Shown here piece by piece: positions 8,119-15,399 of a stretch of DNA of 38,926 bases (the stretch's first letter is position 1; every line of letters begins with the position of its first letter). The stretch is from Lachnospiraceae bacterium (GTDB lineage Bacteria > Bacillota > Clostridia > Lachnospirales > Lachnospiraceae): NCBI GenBank assembly GCA_009911505.1, contig QXXL01000039.1, forward strand, positions 1 to 38,926, written 5' to 3'. The notes below the pieces were generated by a model. It ran no database searches and was not told where the DNA came from. It saw nothing but the letters and a program-made list of their open reading frames with translations. A program made the translations under genes and the position numbers.

Positions 8119-8147
8119 ATTATATACGATCTATCCTGTAAATTCAA
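8119..8147 (-). promoter_or_regulatory. Promoter of the DUF5717 operon
   Basis: On the minus strand there is a -35 TTGAAT (8142-8147), a 17-base spacer and a perfect -10 TATAAT (8119-8124). The start is expected near 8112, giving a leader of about 54 bases before the GTG. It is back to back with the aminotransferase promoter, and the predicted transcripts overlap by a few bases. Confidence 0.75.
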
Positions 8148-8163
8148 CTGGGGGTATTTCAAT

Positions 8164-9252
8164 ATGTTAAAACATAAAGACCATTTCCATGGCAGTGACC
8201 TGGAAAAAATTGAGCAGATTTACGGAATCCGCAAAGAAGAAATCACGAATTTTTCTGCTAATGTAAATCCACTTGGCATTTCGCCAAATTTAAAACAGAC
8301 ACTTGCTTCCCACTTAGATGCAATTACAACATATCCTGACCGGGAGTATGCCTCCTTACGCCACTGCATTGCGGAATATGCGCATACGGATTTTGAAAAT
8401 ATTATTGTAGGGAATGGATCGACGGAATTAATTTCTCTCTTTATCCAGATAGAGCGCCCTAAAAAGGCGATGGTATTAGGCCCCACCTATTCTGAGTATG
8501 AAAGGGAAATCTTTTTGGGCGGAGGGGCGACCCACTATTATCCATTAAAAGAAGAAAATGGGTTTTGCCTGGATCTTTTGGATTTTATAGGGCACCTAAA
8601 CGAGAGCATTGACCTTCTTGTAATCTGCAACCCGAACAACCCGACTTCTTCATCTGTTTCCCGTGAGGAGATGCGCAGGATTCTGGATGTTTGCAAGCAA
8701 TACGATATTTTTGTAATGGTAGATGAAACATATGTAGAATTTGCGGAAGATATGGACGCAGTTACATCTGTGCCGTTAACCCATTATTATAATAATATTA
8801 TTATCCTGCGCGGAACGTCAAAATTTTTTGCTTCTCCTGGGTTAAGGCTTGGATACGCAATTACTGGAAACCGGGATTTAATCAAGTCTATAAATACAAG
8901 GCAAAACCCTTGGACTATCAATTCCCTGGCTGTAATTGCGGGTGAGCTTATGTTTTCAGATCAGGGCTATATCAGGGAGACTAGAAAACTGATTTCGGCT
9001 GAACGGGCACGGATGTACAGGGTTTTACAGGATAGTAAAAAGTTTGCGGTTTATGAACCAAGCGCTAATTTTATGCTGGCAAAGATTTTAAAGGATGGGA
9101 TACGGTCGCAGGATTTGTTTGAGCGGGCGATACGGGAGCGGATGATGATACGGGATTGCTCTACGTTTCCATTTTTGGATCAGAAGTTTGTGAGGTTTTG
9201 TGTGATGAAGCCTGAAGATAATGACAGGCTTTTAGAGTGTTTGATGGGATAA
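8164..9252 (+). CDS. PLP-dependent class I/II aminotransferase, CobD/HisC-like
   Basis: This 362-residue fold-type I PLP enzyme resembles threonine-phosphate decarboxylase (CobD) and histidinol-phosphate aminotransferase. Visible motifs are the N-terminal FSANVNPLG, a GNGSTELI cofactor loop, the CNPNNPTSSSV segment, the VDETYVEF aspartate that pairs with the pyridine ring, the Schiff-base lysine in GTSKFFASPGLRLGY, and a C-terminal VRFCVMKPEDN that carries the carboxylate-binding arginine. The FSANVNPLG start is common in CobD-like proteins, but no cobalamin or histidine genes are nearby, so the substrate is open. Length is normal. It is the only clear plus-strand gene, diverging from the DUF5717 operon and converging on the phosphopantetheinyl transferase gene. 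Confidence 0.85.
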   Translation: MLKHKDHFHGSDLEKIEQIYGIRKEEITNFSANVNPLGISPNLKQTLASHLDAITTYPDREYASLRHCIAEYAHTDFENIIVGNGSTELISLFIQIERPKKAMVLGPTYSEYEREIFLGGGATHYYPLKEENGFCLDLLDFIGHLNESIDLLVICNPNNPTSSSVSREEMRRILDVCKQYDIFVMVDETYVEFAEDMDAVTSVPLTHYYNNIIILRGTSKFFASPGLRLGYAITGNRDLIKSINTRQNPWTINSLAVIAGELMFSDQGYIRETRKLISAERARMYRVLQDSKKFAVYEPSANFMLAKILKDGIRSQDLFERAIRERMMIRDCSTFPFLDQKFVRFCVMKPEDNDRLLECLMG

Positions 9253-9269
9253 GAATGGGTAAATTAGAT

Positions 9270-9287
9270 GCTTGATTTTGATCAAGC
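9270..9287 (+). terminator. Hairpin after the aminotransferase gene
   Basis: GCTTGAT-TTTG-ATCAAGC is a perfect 7-bp stem 18 bases after the stop codon. It has no following T run, so it is a weak or Rho-assisted terminator at best. Confidence 0.35.
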
Positions 9288-9345
9288 GTGGTTGGGGGAA
9301 TGAATTTTGAATACGATTTGGGGTTACGGAACTATGGGCGTGGAT

Positions 9346-9469
9346 GGCAAAGGGGCCGTCAGGCATGGGGCAGGGTATGAGACTGGGGCCTTGTGATGGG
9401 GTGTAGGGGCTCTTAAGCATTCCGTTCGATTTAAAGCAATGCCCTGCCCTGACTGACGGCCCCTTTGCC
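9346..9469. repeat. Long GC-rich inverted repeat with G-tract loop
   Basis: A 17-base arm, GGCAAAGGGGCCGTCAG (9346-9362), is perfectly complementary to 9453-9469. A further 8 bp inside (9368-9375 with 9442-9449) extend the stem. The loop carries several GGG/GGGG tracts on the plus strand (9367-9408). It sits between the 3' ends of convergent genes. Part of the right arm plus flank (9459-9480) recurs almost exactly at 38829-38852. There is no T tract, so a simple intrinsic terminator is unlikely; a dispersed repeat element is a better description. Confidence 0.75.
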
Positions 9470-9477
9470 ACCCACCC

Positions 9478-10152
9478 CTACGATTCACCACAATAACGAT
9501 ACCACAATACATTAGATGCAAGCAAATCCGGCTTTTGCTGCAAGGTAACAGCAATTGTAATATTTCCCGGTGTATACAGGCAGGATTGGTATTGCCCTGG
9601 CTTTATCCATTCTATGATATGTTGCCCGGTTTCCTTAAAAGCAGTGATATCAAAACAAACACTTTGAAATGGAATCCGCATGCCATCCCCTGTCATTTTA
9701 ACATAGCTTTCTTTTAGCGTCCAAAGGGATAAAAAACGTTTAGCTTCTTCTCCCGTCAGATCCTGCGCCCTGTCTGGGAGGTGCTTTGAAGATTTAAATA
9801 TATACTCCAATTCACGGTTATTACAGCATTTTTTTGCTGTACGGCATTTAACGGGGCGCGGCGCTTCTATATCGATGCCTACAGAAACCCCGGCCACTGC
9901 TACGGCTACGGCGGCTGAGCAGTGGGTGATATTGAAAAAATACTCCTGGGGGCTGTCATAATAAGGTTTGCCATAAGAGGTACGTTTTATAAGGCTTTCT
10001 TGTAATGGGATACCAAAGAAGGACAAAAATGCATCGTGGAGTATTTGCAGGGTGAGGGCGCCCTGACGGGCAGGGGATAAGGTTTGGCAGGGTGTGTCTA
10101 TGTAATAATATACTGCGCACTGGGGGGCAGCTTTCCCTGTACTTTTATCCAT
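9478..10152 (-). CDS. 4'-phosphopantetheinyl transferase, Sfp superfamily
   Basis: This 224-residue enzyme would transfer 4'-phosphopantetheine from CoA to a serine of acyl, peptidyl or aryl carrier proteins. Family motifs are present in order: YGKPYY, FFNITHC, VGIDIE (Mg-binding acidic residues) and WTLKESYVKMTGDG. The length is that of the Sfp type rather than the short AcpS type, suggesting broad carrier-protein specificity. Its ATG overlaps the TAA of thiN (TAATG), so the two are translationally coupled, and it is the last gene of the prpC operon. No polyketide or non-ribosomal peptide genes are in the window, so its target is unknown. Its stop codon lies just beside the 9346-9469 inverted repeat. 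Confidence 0.88.
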   Translation of the reverse strand: MDKSTGKAAPQCAVYYYIDTPCQTLSPARQGALTLQILHDAFLSFFGIPLQESLIKRTSYGKPYYDSPQEYFFNITHCSAAVAVAVAGVSVGIDIEAPRPVKCRTAKKCCNNRELEYIFKSSKHLPDRAQDLTGEEAKRFLSLWTLKESYVKMTGDGMRIPFQSVCFDITAFKETGQHIIEWIKPGQYQSCLYTPGNITIAVTLQQKPDLLASNVLWYRYCGES

Positions 10153-10808
10153 TATGCACCATCTTTCGCCTCAACTACAAGCAGTACCCCATCCCGCAAA
10201 CAAATCCTCGCCTCATCCTCCACAATCTCGTTGCTAATCCCCAGGGAACTAAAGCAGTTCATTGTATAATCCTTAAGCGGGTACTTCATTCCGCAGAGTG
10301 TCACCCCTGTCACCTCCGGTGTCACTGCCAAAAGTGATACAAAATTTCCATATTGCCCTTGCTTTGTAATTGTAACCTCTCGATTTATCATGCGTGCCCT
10401 GTTCTGTGGATCGGCCAAAAACAGCTCGACCCCTTCCAAAAGCCCAATCCCAAGCAGCCCCACATTGCCAAGCATATGGTCAAGCCTGCTTCCTGTTGCC
10501 CCCAGGATGTGGATCTCACCGCAGCCTTCCGCAATCGCGAGACGTACCGCCGCTTCGGTATCGGTATCATCCTTTTCTGGTATAAGCCGTGTTATCCCCA
10601 GCCCTTCCTGTGACTCAAAATACTTTAAAACCCCGCCGTCCACGGAATCAAAATCACCAATTGCCCAATCTGGCTTTATTTTGGCTTTGTAAAAAAAATT
10701 AAGCCCTAAATCTGCCGCGATCATCCAGTCAAATCCATTTTCTGCTATATACCGGCGACCAAACCCAGTATCTGTTGTTCCTCCGGTTACAATTAAGGCC
10801 CTCTTCAT
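10152..10808 (-). CDS. thiN: Thiamine diphosphokinase
   Basis: This 218-residue enzyme transfers pyrophosphate from ATP to thiamine to give thiamine diphosphate, the cofactor used by the pyruvate:ferredoxin oxidoreductase encoded nearby. Recognisable parts are the N-terminal LIVTGG, the AADLGLNFFYKAKIKPDWAIGDFDS segment, the EKDDTDTEAAVRLA catalytic block, and ILGATGSRLDHMLGN with the conserved aspartate and histidine. The C-terminal thiamine-binding beta domain is complete. Its ATG overlaps the rpe stop (ATGA) and its TAA overlaps the next start. Location at the end of the prkC-rsgA-rpe cluster is typical of Firmicutes. Confidence 0.93.
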   Translation of the reverse strand: MKRALIVTGGTTDTGFGRRYIAENGFDWMIAADLGLNFFYKAKIKPDWAIGDFDSVDGGVLKYFESQEGLGITRLIPEKDDTDTEAAVRLAIAEGCGEIHILGATGSRLDHMLGNVGLLGIGLLEGVELFLADPQNRARMINREVTITKQGQYGNFVSLLAVTPEVTGVTLCGMKYPLKDYTMNCFSSLGISNEIVEDEARICLRDGVLLVVEAKDGA

Positions 10809-11470
10809 GCCTTCCCCTGCCCTGACAGATAGCGCAAAAACCCTTCCACATTTGCGCTCACATCACCTTTAAATACTGCGCTCCCTGCAACAATAATGTT
10901 GGCCCCTGCCTCTGTCACCTGGCTGACATTTTCCAGTGTAACGCCGCCATCGACTTCAATATCCACTTTAAGCCCACGCTGCTCTAGCATATTGCGTAAT
11001 TCTCTTATTTTATCAATGGTATAGGGAATCAGCCTCTGCCCTCCAAACCCCGGGTTTACAGACATCAGTAAGATCATATCTACTTCGCCTAAAATGCACG
11101 AAAGCGCCCCAACCGGAGTCGCTGGATTTATGGCAACTCCGGCCAGGATGCCTTTTTCTTTGATTTTCTGGATGGTACGATCTAAATGCGTACATGCCTC
11201 AGCATGTACCGTAAGCAAATCCGCACCTGCTTCTACAAATTCGTCGATATAGCGGTCTGGCTCCGTAATCATTAGGTGCACGTCAAATATCCGATCTGTA
11301 AGCGGACGGATAGACTGGATCACTGGAAGCCCAATAGAGATACTTGGTACAAAAAGACCGTCCATGACATCAATGTGTACATATTGTGCGCCTGCCTGGT
11401 CAATCAACGCAACCTGATCCCCTAAGCTTGCAAAATCAGCCGACAACAGCGACGGTGATAAACATTTCAT
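10805..11470 (-). CDS. rpe: Ribulose-phosphate 3-epimerase
   Basis: This 221-residue TIM-barrel enzyme interconverts ribulose 5-phosphate and xylulose 5-phosphate in the pentose phosphate pathway. Conserved blocks are LSPSLLSADFASL at the start, HIDVMDGLFVPSISIG with metal-binding H and D, FDVHLMI, VHAEAC, MSVNPGFGGQ forming the phosphate loop, and IEVDGGV with the catalytic aspartate, followed by ANIIVAGSAVF. Length is normal and no key residue is missing. It overlaps rsgA upstream and thiN downstream by ATGA junctions, so the three proteins should be made in similar amounts. Confidence 0.95.
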   Translation of the reverse strand: MKCLSPSLLSADFASLGDQVALIDQAGAQYVHIDVMDGLFVPSISIGLPVIQSIRPLTDRIFDVHLMITEPDRYIDEFVEAGADLLTVHAEACTHLDRTIQKIKEKGILAGVAINPATPVGALSCILGEVDMILLMSVNPGFGGQRLIPYTIDKIRELRNMLEQRGLKVDIEVDGGVTLENVSQVTEAGANIIVAGSAVFKGDVSANVEGFLRYLSGQGKA

Positions 11471-12360
11471 AATTTTCTGCCCTCATATTTTCTTATTTCC
11501 TTCAGTTCCTGGTAGATGTTAAGGTACGTCCCATAGCGCTGCTTATGGATTTTGCCCTCTGCAAGCGCTTGTTTGATGCCGCAGCCGGGTTCATGGATAT
11601 GGCTGCACCCCTGAAAACGGCAATATGGCTCATACGGTAAAAATTCGTCATAACACTTCCAAAGCTCGCCTTCTGTCAGCTGCGGCAAGTCTAATGACCC
11701 AAACCCAGGCGTATCCATCACATAAGTATCACCTGCTACATGGATCAACATCGAATACCTAGTCGTATGCTTTCCCCTGCCTATTTTTTTGCTGACACTG
11801 CCTGTTTCCATTTGAATTTGGGGCTGCAGCAGGTTAATCAGTGAGGACTTGCCCACACCGGAGGGGCCGGCAATAGCGGTCGTTTTTCCCTGTAATATAT
11901 TAGACAGGCTCAAAATACCTTTTTCTTCTAATGCACTTGTAAAAATGGCAGGGACGCCGCAAGCCCTGTAAATATCTTCCATCAGGCCAAGCGCATCCTG
12001 CTGCAGCAAATCCGCTTTATTAAAGCAGATAGCAGCGGGAACAGAAAGAAACCGCGCCATGGCAAGCATGCGGTCCAGCAAGTTATAATTAGGTTCTGGC
12101 TTCGCAGCCGCAAAGATGAAAAGCGCCTGGTCAATATTAGCGACGGCAGGACGGAGGAGCTCATTCTTCCTGGGGTAAATTTCCGTGACGCTTCCCTCCT
12201 TATTATTTTCGTCTAAAATGTCGATTTCTACATTGTCGCCGACAAGCGGCTTTACGTTGCGGTTGCGAAAAATGCCTTTTGCCTTGCAGGCATAAATGCC
12301 AGATTCTGCCGTTTGTATATAATAAAACCCGGCAATCCCTTTGATAATTTTTCCTTTCAT
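11467..12360 (-). CDS. rsgA: Ribosome small-subunit-dependent GTPase A
   Basis: This 297-residue circularly permuted GTPase assists late maturation of the 30S ribosomal subunit. An N-terminal OB-fold (about 1-65) is followed by the permuted G domain: FNKAD (G4) comes before the Walker A GPSGVGKSSLINLL (G1), then the G2 region KKIGRGKHTTR and DTPGFG (G3). The C-terminal zinc site reads CRFQGCSHIHEPGC. It lies 15 bases after prkC and overlaps rpe. In Firmicutes this neighbour relation with PrkC is conserved, and RsgA (CpgA in Bacillus) is a known PrkC phosphorylation target. Confidence 0.95.
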   Translation of the reverse strand: MKGKIIKGIAGFYYIQTAESGIYACKAKGIFRNRNVKPLVGDNVEIDILDENNKEGSVTEIYPRKNELLRPAVANIDQALFIFAAAKPEPNYNLLDRMLAMARFLSVPAAICFNKADLLQQDALGLMEDIYRACGVPAIFTSALEEKGILSLSNILQGKTTAIAGPSGVGKSSLINLLQPQIQMETGSVSKKIGRGKHTTRYSMLIHVAGDTYVMDTPGFGSLDLPQLTEGELWKCYDEFLPYEPYCRFQGCSHIHEPGCGIKQALAEGKIHKQRYGTYLNIYQELKEIRKYEGRKL

Positions 12361-12375
12361 ATACTTACCTGATGT

Positions 12376-14418
12376 TTACTGTTTGGTAAATATGACGTCT
12401 TGTGACTGGTTGTTTGAAGTCCCGTCTTTTAAATACCATGTGATTTTGATAGTTCCACTGTCGCAGTTTTCGATATCTGATTTGGCAATCGTCGCTGGGA
12501 ATTTTTTTACTCCCGGCCAGCTTTGAAGCTGCTCGCCATTTGAACCTACCAGTGTAATGTCTGCAGATGCCACATCTTCTTCCCGTCCAGGCGGCAGTGA
12601 AATAGTTGCCTTACAGAAATAATACGACTTGTTGCTCCCTGCGCTTACAACAATTGATATATTTGTCCCTTTGTCTACATATTTGTTGGCGGCAATGCTC
12701 TGCTCCATAACATTCCCTTCCGGCACAGTATCGCTATGCGCCGTAGATACGCTTGACACAACAAGCCCTGCCTGCGCCAGCTCATTCGTTGCCGTCTCCT
12801 GTGTCTTATTGTACACATCCGGCACAACGACAGCTTCCTTGCCCTGGCTGACCATAATCGTTACGGTGTCGCCTTTTTTCGCCGGCTCCCCGGCCTTTGG
12901 CTCCTGGGAGATGACTTTACCGGAAGCTACGGTATCGCTGTACGCATAATCACGTTTCGGGGCAAAGCCTGCGTCTTCAATCATATTCATTGCCGCATCA
13001 CTGTCATAGCCTTCTACGTTGGGCACGCCGATTTCGGCCGCCCCCGTGCTGACGTAGACAAGGATTGTTGTATTTTTATCGACCTTTTCGCCTTCCGCAA
13101 CATCCTGGCGCACAATCTGGCCTTTTTCGTACTCGTCGGAAGCTTCGCTTCCTGCTTCCCGAATGCCAAGCCCGATTTCATACAGTTCGTTTTTTGCTTC
13201 TGCGAAGGTTTTGCCAGTTACTTTGATCATAGTAACCTGCTCTGCCTTTTCTTTTTCCGTATTAATTAAAGTATGCCCTTCTTTTTCTGTCTCTGGCTCT
13301 TTTTGCGTAGGCCCTCCGCCAAAAATCCCAAAAATATTGCCGACAAAATAAACGACCAGGCAAACGATAATAACCGCTGCAATAATCCCGCCAATCGTCA
13401 CTGCTTTTTCCAGCCTGGGGTTTAAAAACCCTTCTTCCTCCCCATCTTCCCCCTCTTCGTCTTCTTCCTCTTCCTCTTCTTCTGGTGGCCGCTCGGCTTT
13501 GACAATCGCCCTGGCATGTTTTATCTCCTTGACCTCGCCCTCGTCAATAACCTTTGTCTTCTTTTGGCTGCCGTCCGATATTTTTACAAAGTCAGTATTG
13601 GGGCGGACAAGCACCTGCTTTAAATCCGCCAAAAGCTCGCTGATATTTAAATACCGCCTGTCCGGACTTTTCTGGGTACATTTTAAAATGATTTTCTCCA
13701 GGCTGACAGGCAGCTCTGGTGCAAAGACACTTGGAATTGTCATTTCTTCCTGTAAATGCTGTATGGCAATGGAAACCGTAGTTTCCCCGTCAAACGGCAC
13801 ACGCCCGGTCACCATTTCGTACATGACAATACCCAGAGAATAAATATCGCTCTTGTCATCTACGAAACCGTTACGCGCCTGCTCTGGTGACGCATAGTGC
13901 ACGGATCCCATCACATCTGCGCTAATGGTATTGCTAGAAACTGCCCTGGCAATGCCAAAGTCCGTCACTTTTGCTTTTCCCTCCGTGGAAATCAGAATAT
14001 TCTGTGGTTTAATATCCCGGTGGATAATGTTTTTTGCATGGGCAGCCTCAATTCCCCTGCCGACCTGGATTGCAATACTGACGGCTTCTTTGTATGTGAG
14101 CTGCCCCTTTTTCTCGATGTAGGTCTTTAAGGTGACGCCTTCCACATACTCCATTACAATATAATGCATGCCTGCTTCACTTCCGACATCATAAATATTG
14201 ACAATATTCGGATGCTCAAGCCCCGCCGCCGACTGCGCTTCGGTACGGAACTTAACCACAAAATTCACATCCTCGGAAAACTCCTGTTTCAACACCTTGA
14301 TAGCTACAAAACGCCCTAAAATATGATCTCTAGCCTTATACACGTCTGACATGCCGCCAGCGCCGATTTTTCCCATAATTTCATAGCGTTCCGCTACAAA
14401 CATCCCTATTGTTAACAT
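12376..14418 (-). CDS. prkC: PASTA-domain Ser/Thr protein kinase
   Basis: This 680-residue membrane kinase senses muropeptides or lipid II through external PASTA repeats. I start it at the second in-frame ATG (MLTIGMF): GGAGGGAAAT lies directly before it, while an ATG four codons earlier has no site. Kinase landmarks are IGAGGMSDVYKA, VAIKVLK, HRDIKPQN, VTDFGIAR and the activation-loop stretch that follows. An acidic run (about 313-329, mostly glutamate) precedes the single membrane helix at about 340-365. Three PASTA repeats span about 395-595. A further extracellular domain of about 80 residues with SYYFCKATISL follows. It is encoded 52 bases after its phosphatase. Confidence 0.95.
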   Translation of the reverse strand: MLTIGMFVAERYEIMGKIGAGGMSDVYKARDHILGRFVAIKVLKQEFSEDVNFVVKFRTEAQSAAGLEHPNIVNIYDVGSEAGMHYIVMEYVEGVTLKTYIEKKGQLTYKEAVSIAIQVGRGIEAAHAKNIIHRDIKPQNILISTEGKAKVTDFGIARAVSSNTISADVMGSVHYASPEQARNGFVDDKSDIYSLGIVMYEMVTGRVPFDGETTVSIAIQHLQEEMTIPSVFAPELPVSLEKIILKCTQKSPDRRYLNISELLADLKQVLVRPNTDFVKISDGSQKKTKVIDEGEVKEIKHARAIVKAERPPEEEEEEEDEEGEDGEEEGFLNPRLEKAVTIGGIIAAVIIVCLVVYFVGNIFGIFGGGPTQKEPETEKEGHTLINTEKEKAEQVTMIKVTGKTFAEAKNELYEIGLGIREAGSEASDEYEKGQIVRQDVAEGEKVDKNTTILVYVSTGAAEIGVPNVEGYDSDAAMNMIEDAGFAPKRDYAYSDTVASGKVISQEPKAGEPAKKGDTVTIMVSQGKEAVVVPDVYNKTQETATNELAQAGLVVSSVSTAHSDTVPEGNVMEQSIAANKYVDKGTNISIVVSAGSNKSYYFCKATISLPPGREEDVASADITLVGSNGEQLQSWPGVKKFPATIAKSDIENCDSGTIKITWYLKDGTSNNQSQDVIFTKQ

Positions 14419-14470
14419 ATTTCCCTCCATTTTGGACTGTTAGCTGTTTCTGTTTGCCCATAACGGTGGA

Positions 14471-15205
14471 TTATGTTCCACCGGAAAGCGGGTCGATGAC
14501 AACTACGGTTATATTATCCCTGCCGCCGTTTTGGTTAGCAGTGTTCACCAGACATTCTGCCTTTTCCGCAGCGTCCCTCTGCCCTTTTATAATCCTGCGT
14601 ATATCTTCATCTTCTATCATATTCGTTAATCCATCTGTGCACAGGAGTATTTCATCCCCGTATCTGATATCCTCTTCAAAAAAATCAATTTGGATATCTT
14701 TTACAGCGCCGACTGCGCGTGTAATAATGTTCTTATCTGGATGCCTTCTCGCAGCTTCTCTGCCTAGCTGGCCGCGCCGCACCATTTCTTCCACATAAGA
14801 ATGATCCTTTGTCACCTGCAATATGTCATCATTGACAATATACAAGCGGCTATCTCCGACATTGGCTACATAAAGCCTGCCCCCTGCGACCACAGCCGCT
14901 ACAACTGTCGTCCCCATGCCCCACATAGCTGGCTCCTGGGCCGCTTTCTTAATCAGCCCATCGTTTGCCGTTTTGATAGCCTCCTCCATAATATCAGACG
15001 GATGTGCCTGTAAAGACGATCTCGCTTTTTGTACCATCGTCTCCACAGTATACCTTGATGCGAACTCCCCGGCATTGTGGCCCCCCATGCCGTCTGCCAC
15101 AATAAAAAGGTTCGGCAGATTCCCGACCGGCAGCTCTGATGTATAGCAATAATCCTGGTTCATATTTCGGCACATCCCAATATCTGTGATTGAAAATGTC
15201 TTCAT
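14471..15205 (-). CDS. prpC: PP2C-type Ser/Thr phosphatase
   Basis: This protein phosphatase of about 244 residues should reverse PrkC phosphorylation. The start at MKTFSITDIGMCRNMNQDY fits the family N-terminus; an in-frame ATG 11 codons upstream would add an unrelated tail. A GGAGAGG lies about 11 bases before the chosen ATG, a slightly long spacing, so the start is not certain. PP2C metal-binding motifs are present: the RNMNQD segment, VADGMGGHNAGEFAS, VGDSRLY, LCTDGLTNMI and GGRDNITVVVI. It is the first gene of the operon and is followed by its cognate kinase. Confidence 0.93.
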   Translation of the reverse strand: MKTFSITDIGMCRNMNQDYCYTSELPVGNLPNLFIVADGMGGHNAGEFASRYTVETMVQKARSSLQAHPSDIMEEAIKTANDGLIKKAAQEPAMWGMGTTVVAAVVAGGRLYVANVGDSRLYIVNDDILQVTKDHSYVEEMVRRGQLGREAARRHPDKNIITRAVGAVKDIQIDFFEEDIRYGDEILLCTDGLTNMIEDEDIRRIIKGQRDAAEKAECLVNTANQNGGRDNITVVVIDPLSGGT

Positions 15206-15258
15206 GTAATGCACCGCCTCTCCATATACCTTTTTCATTTTTTCTCAACGCTTTGAAT

Positions 15259-15287
15259 ATTTTAGCATAACATATAAAAAAGGACAA
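15259..15287 (-). promoter_or_regulatory. Promoter of the prpC-prkC-rsgA-rpe-thiN-PPTase operon
   Basis: On the minus strand there is a -35 TTGTCC (15282-15287), a 17-base spacer and a -10 TAAAAT (15259-15264) with an extended TGC. The start is expected near 15252. The -35 lies within the descending arm of the upstream terminator hairpin, and the terminator T run forms the start of the spacer. Confidence 0.7.
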
Positions 15288-15304
15288 GCCAAAAATCGCT
15301 TGTC
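15276..15304 (-). terminator. Intrinsic terminator 2 downstream of the pyruvate oxidoreductase gene
   Basis: Read on the minus strand, GACAAGC-(8 bases)-GCTTGTC (15283-15304) is followed by C and six T (15276-15281). It is a compact intrinsic terminator just before the next operon. Confidence 0.75.
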
Positions 15305-15339
15305 TGCTGCGAAATGCGTTTTGGGGCTTTCAAAAGCCG

Positions 15340-15385
15340 TTTATTTTAAAAGGCACAGCCCCATATTCCACAGGGCTGTGCCTTT
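15340..15385 (-). terminator. Intrinsic terminator 1 downstream of the pyruvate oxidoreductase gene
   Basis: AAAGGCACAGCCC pairs perfectly over 13 bp with GGGCTGTGCCTTT (arms 15373-15385 and 15349-15361). It is followed on the minus strand by a T/A-rich tail. It lies 15 bases after the stop codon and is the main terminator. Confidence 0.85.
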
Positions 15386-15399
15386 GTCAAATCCTTATC

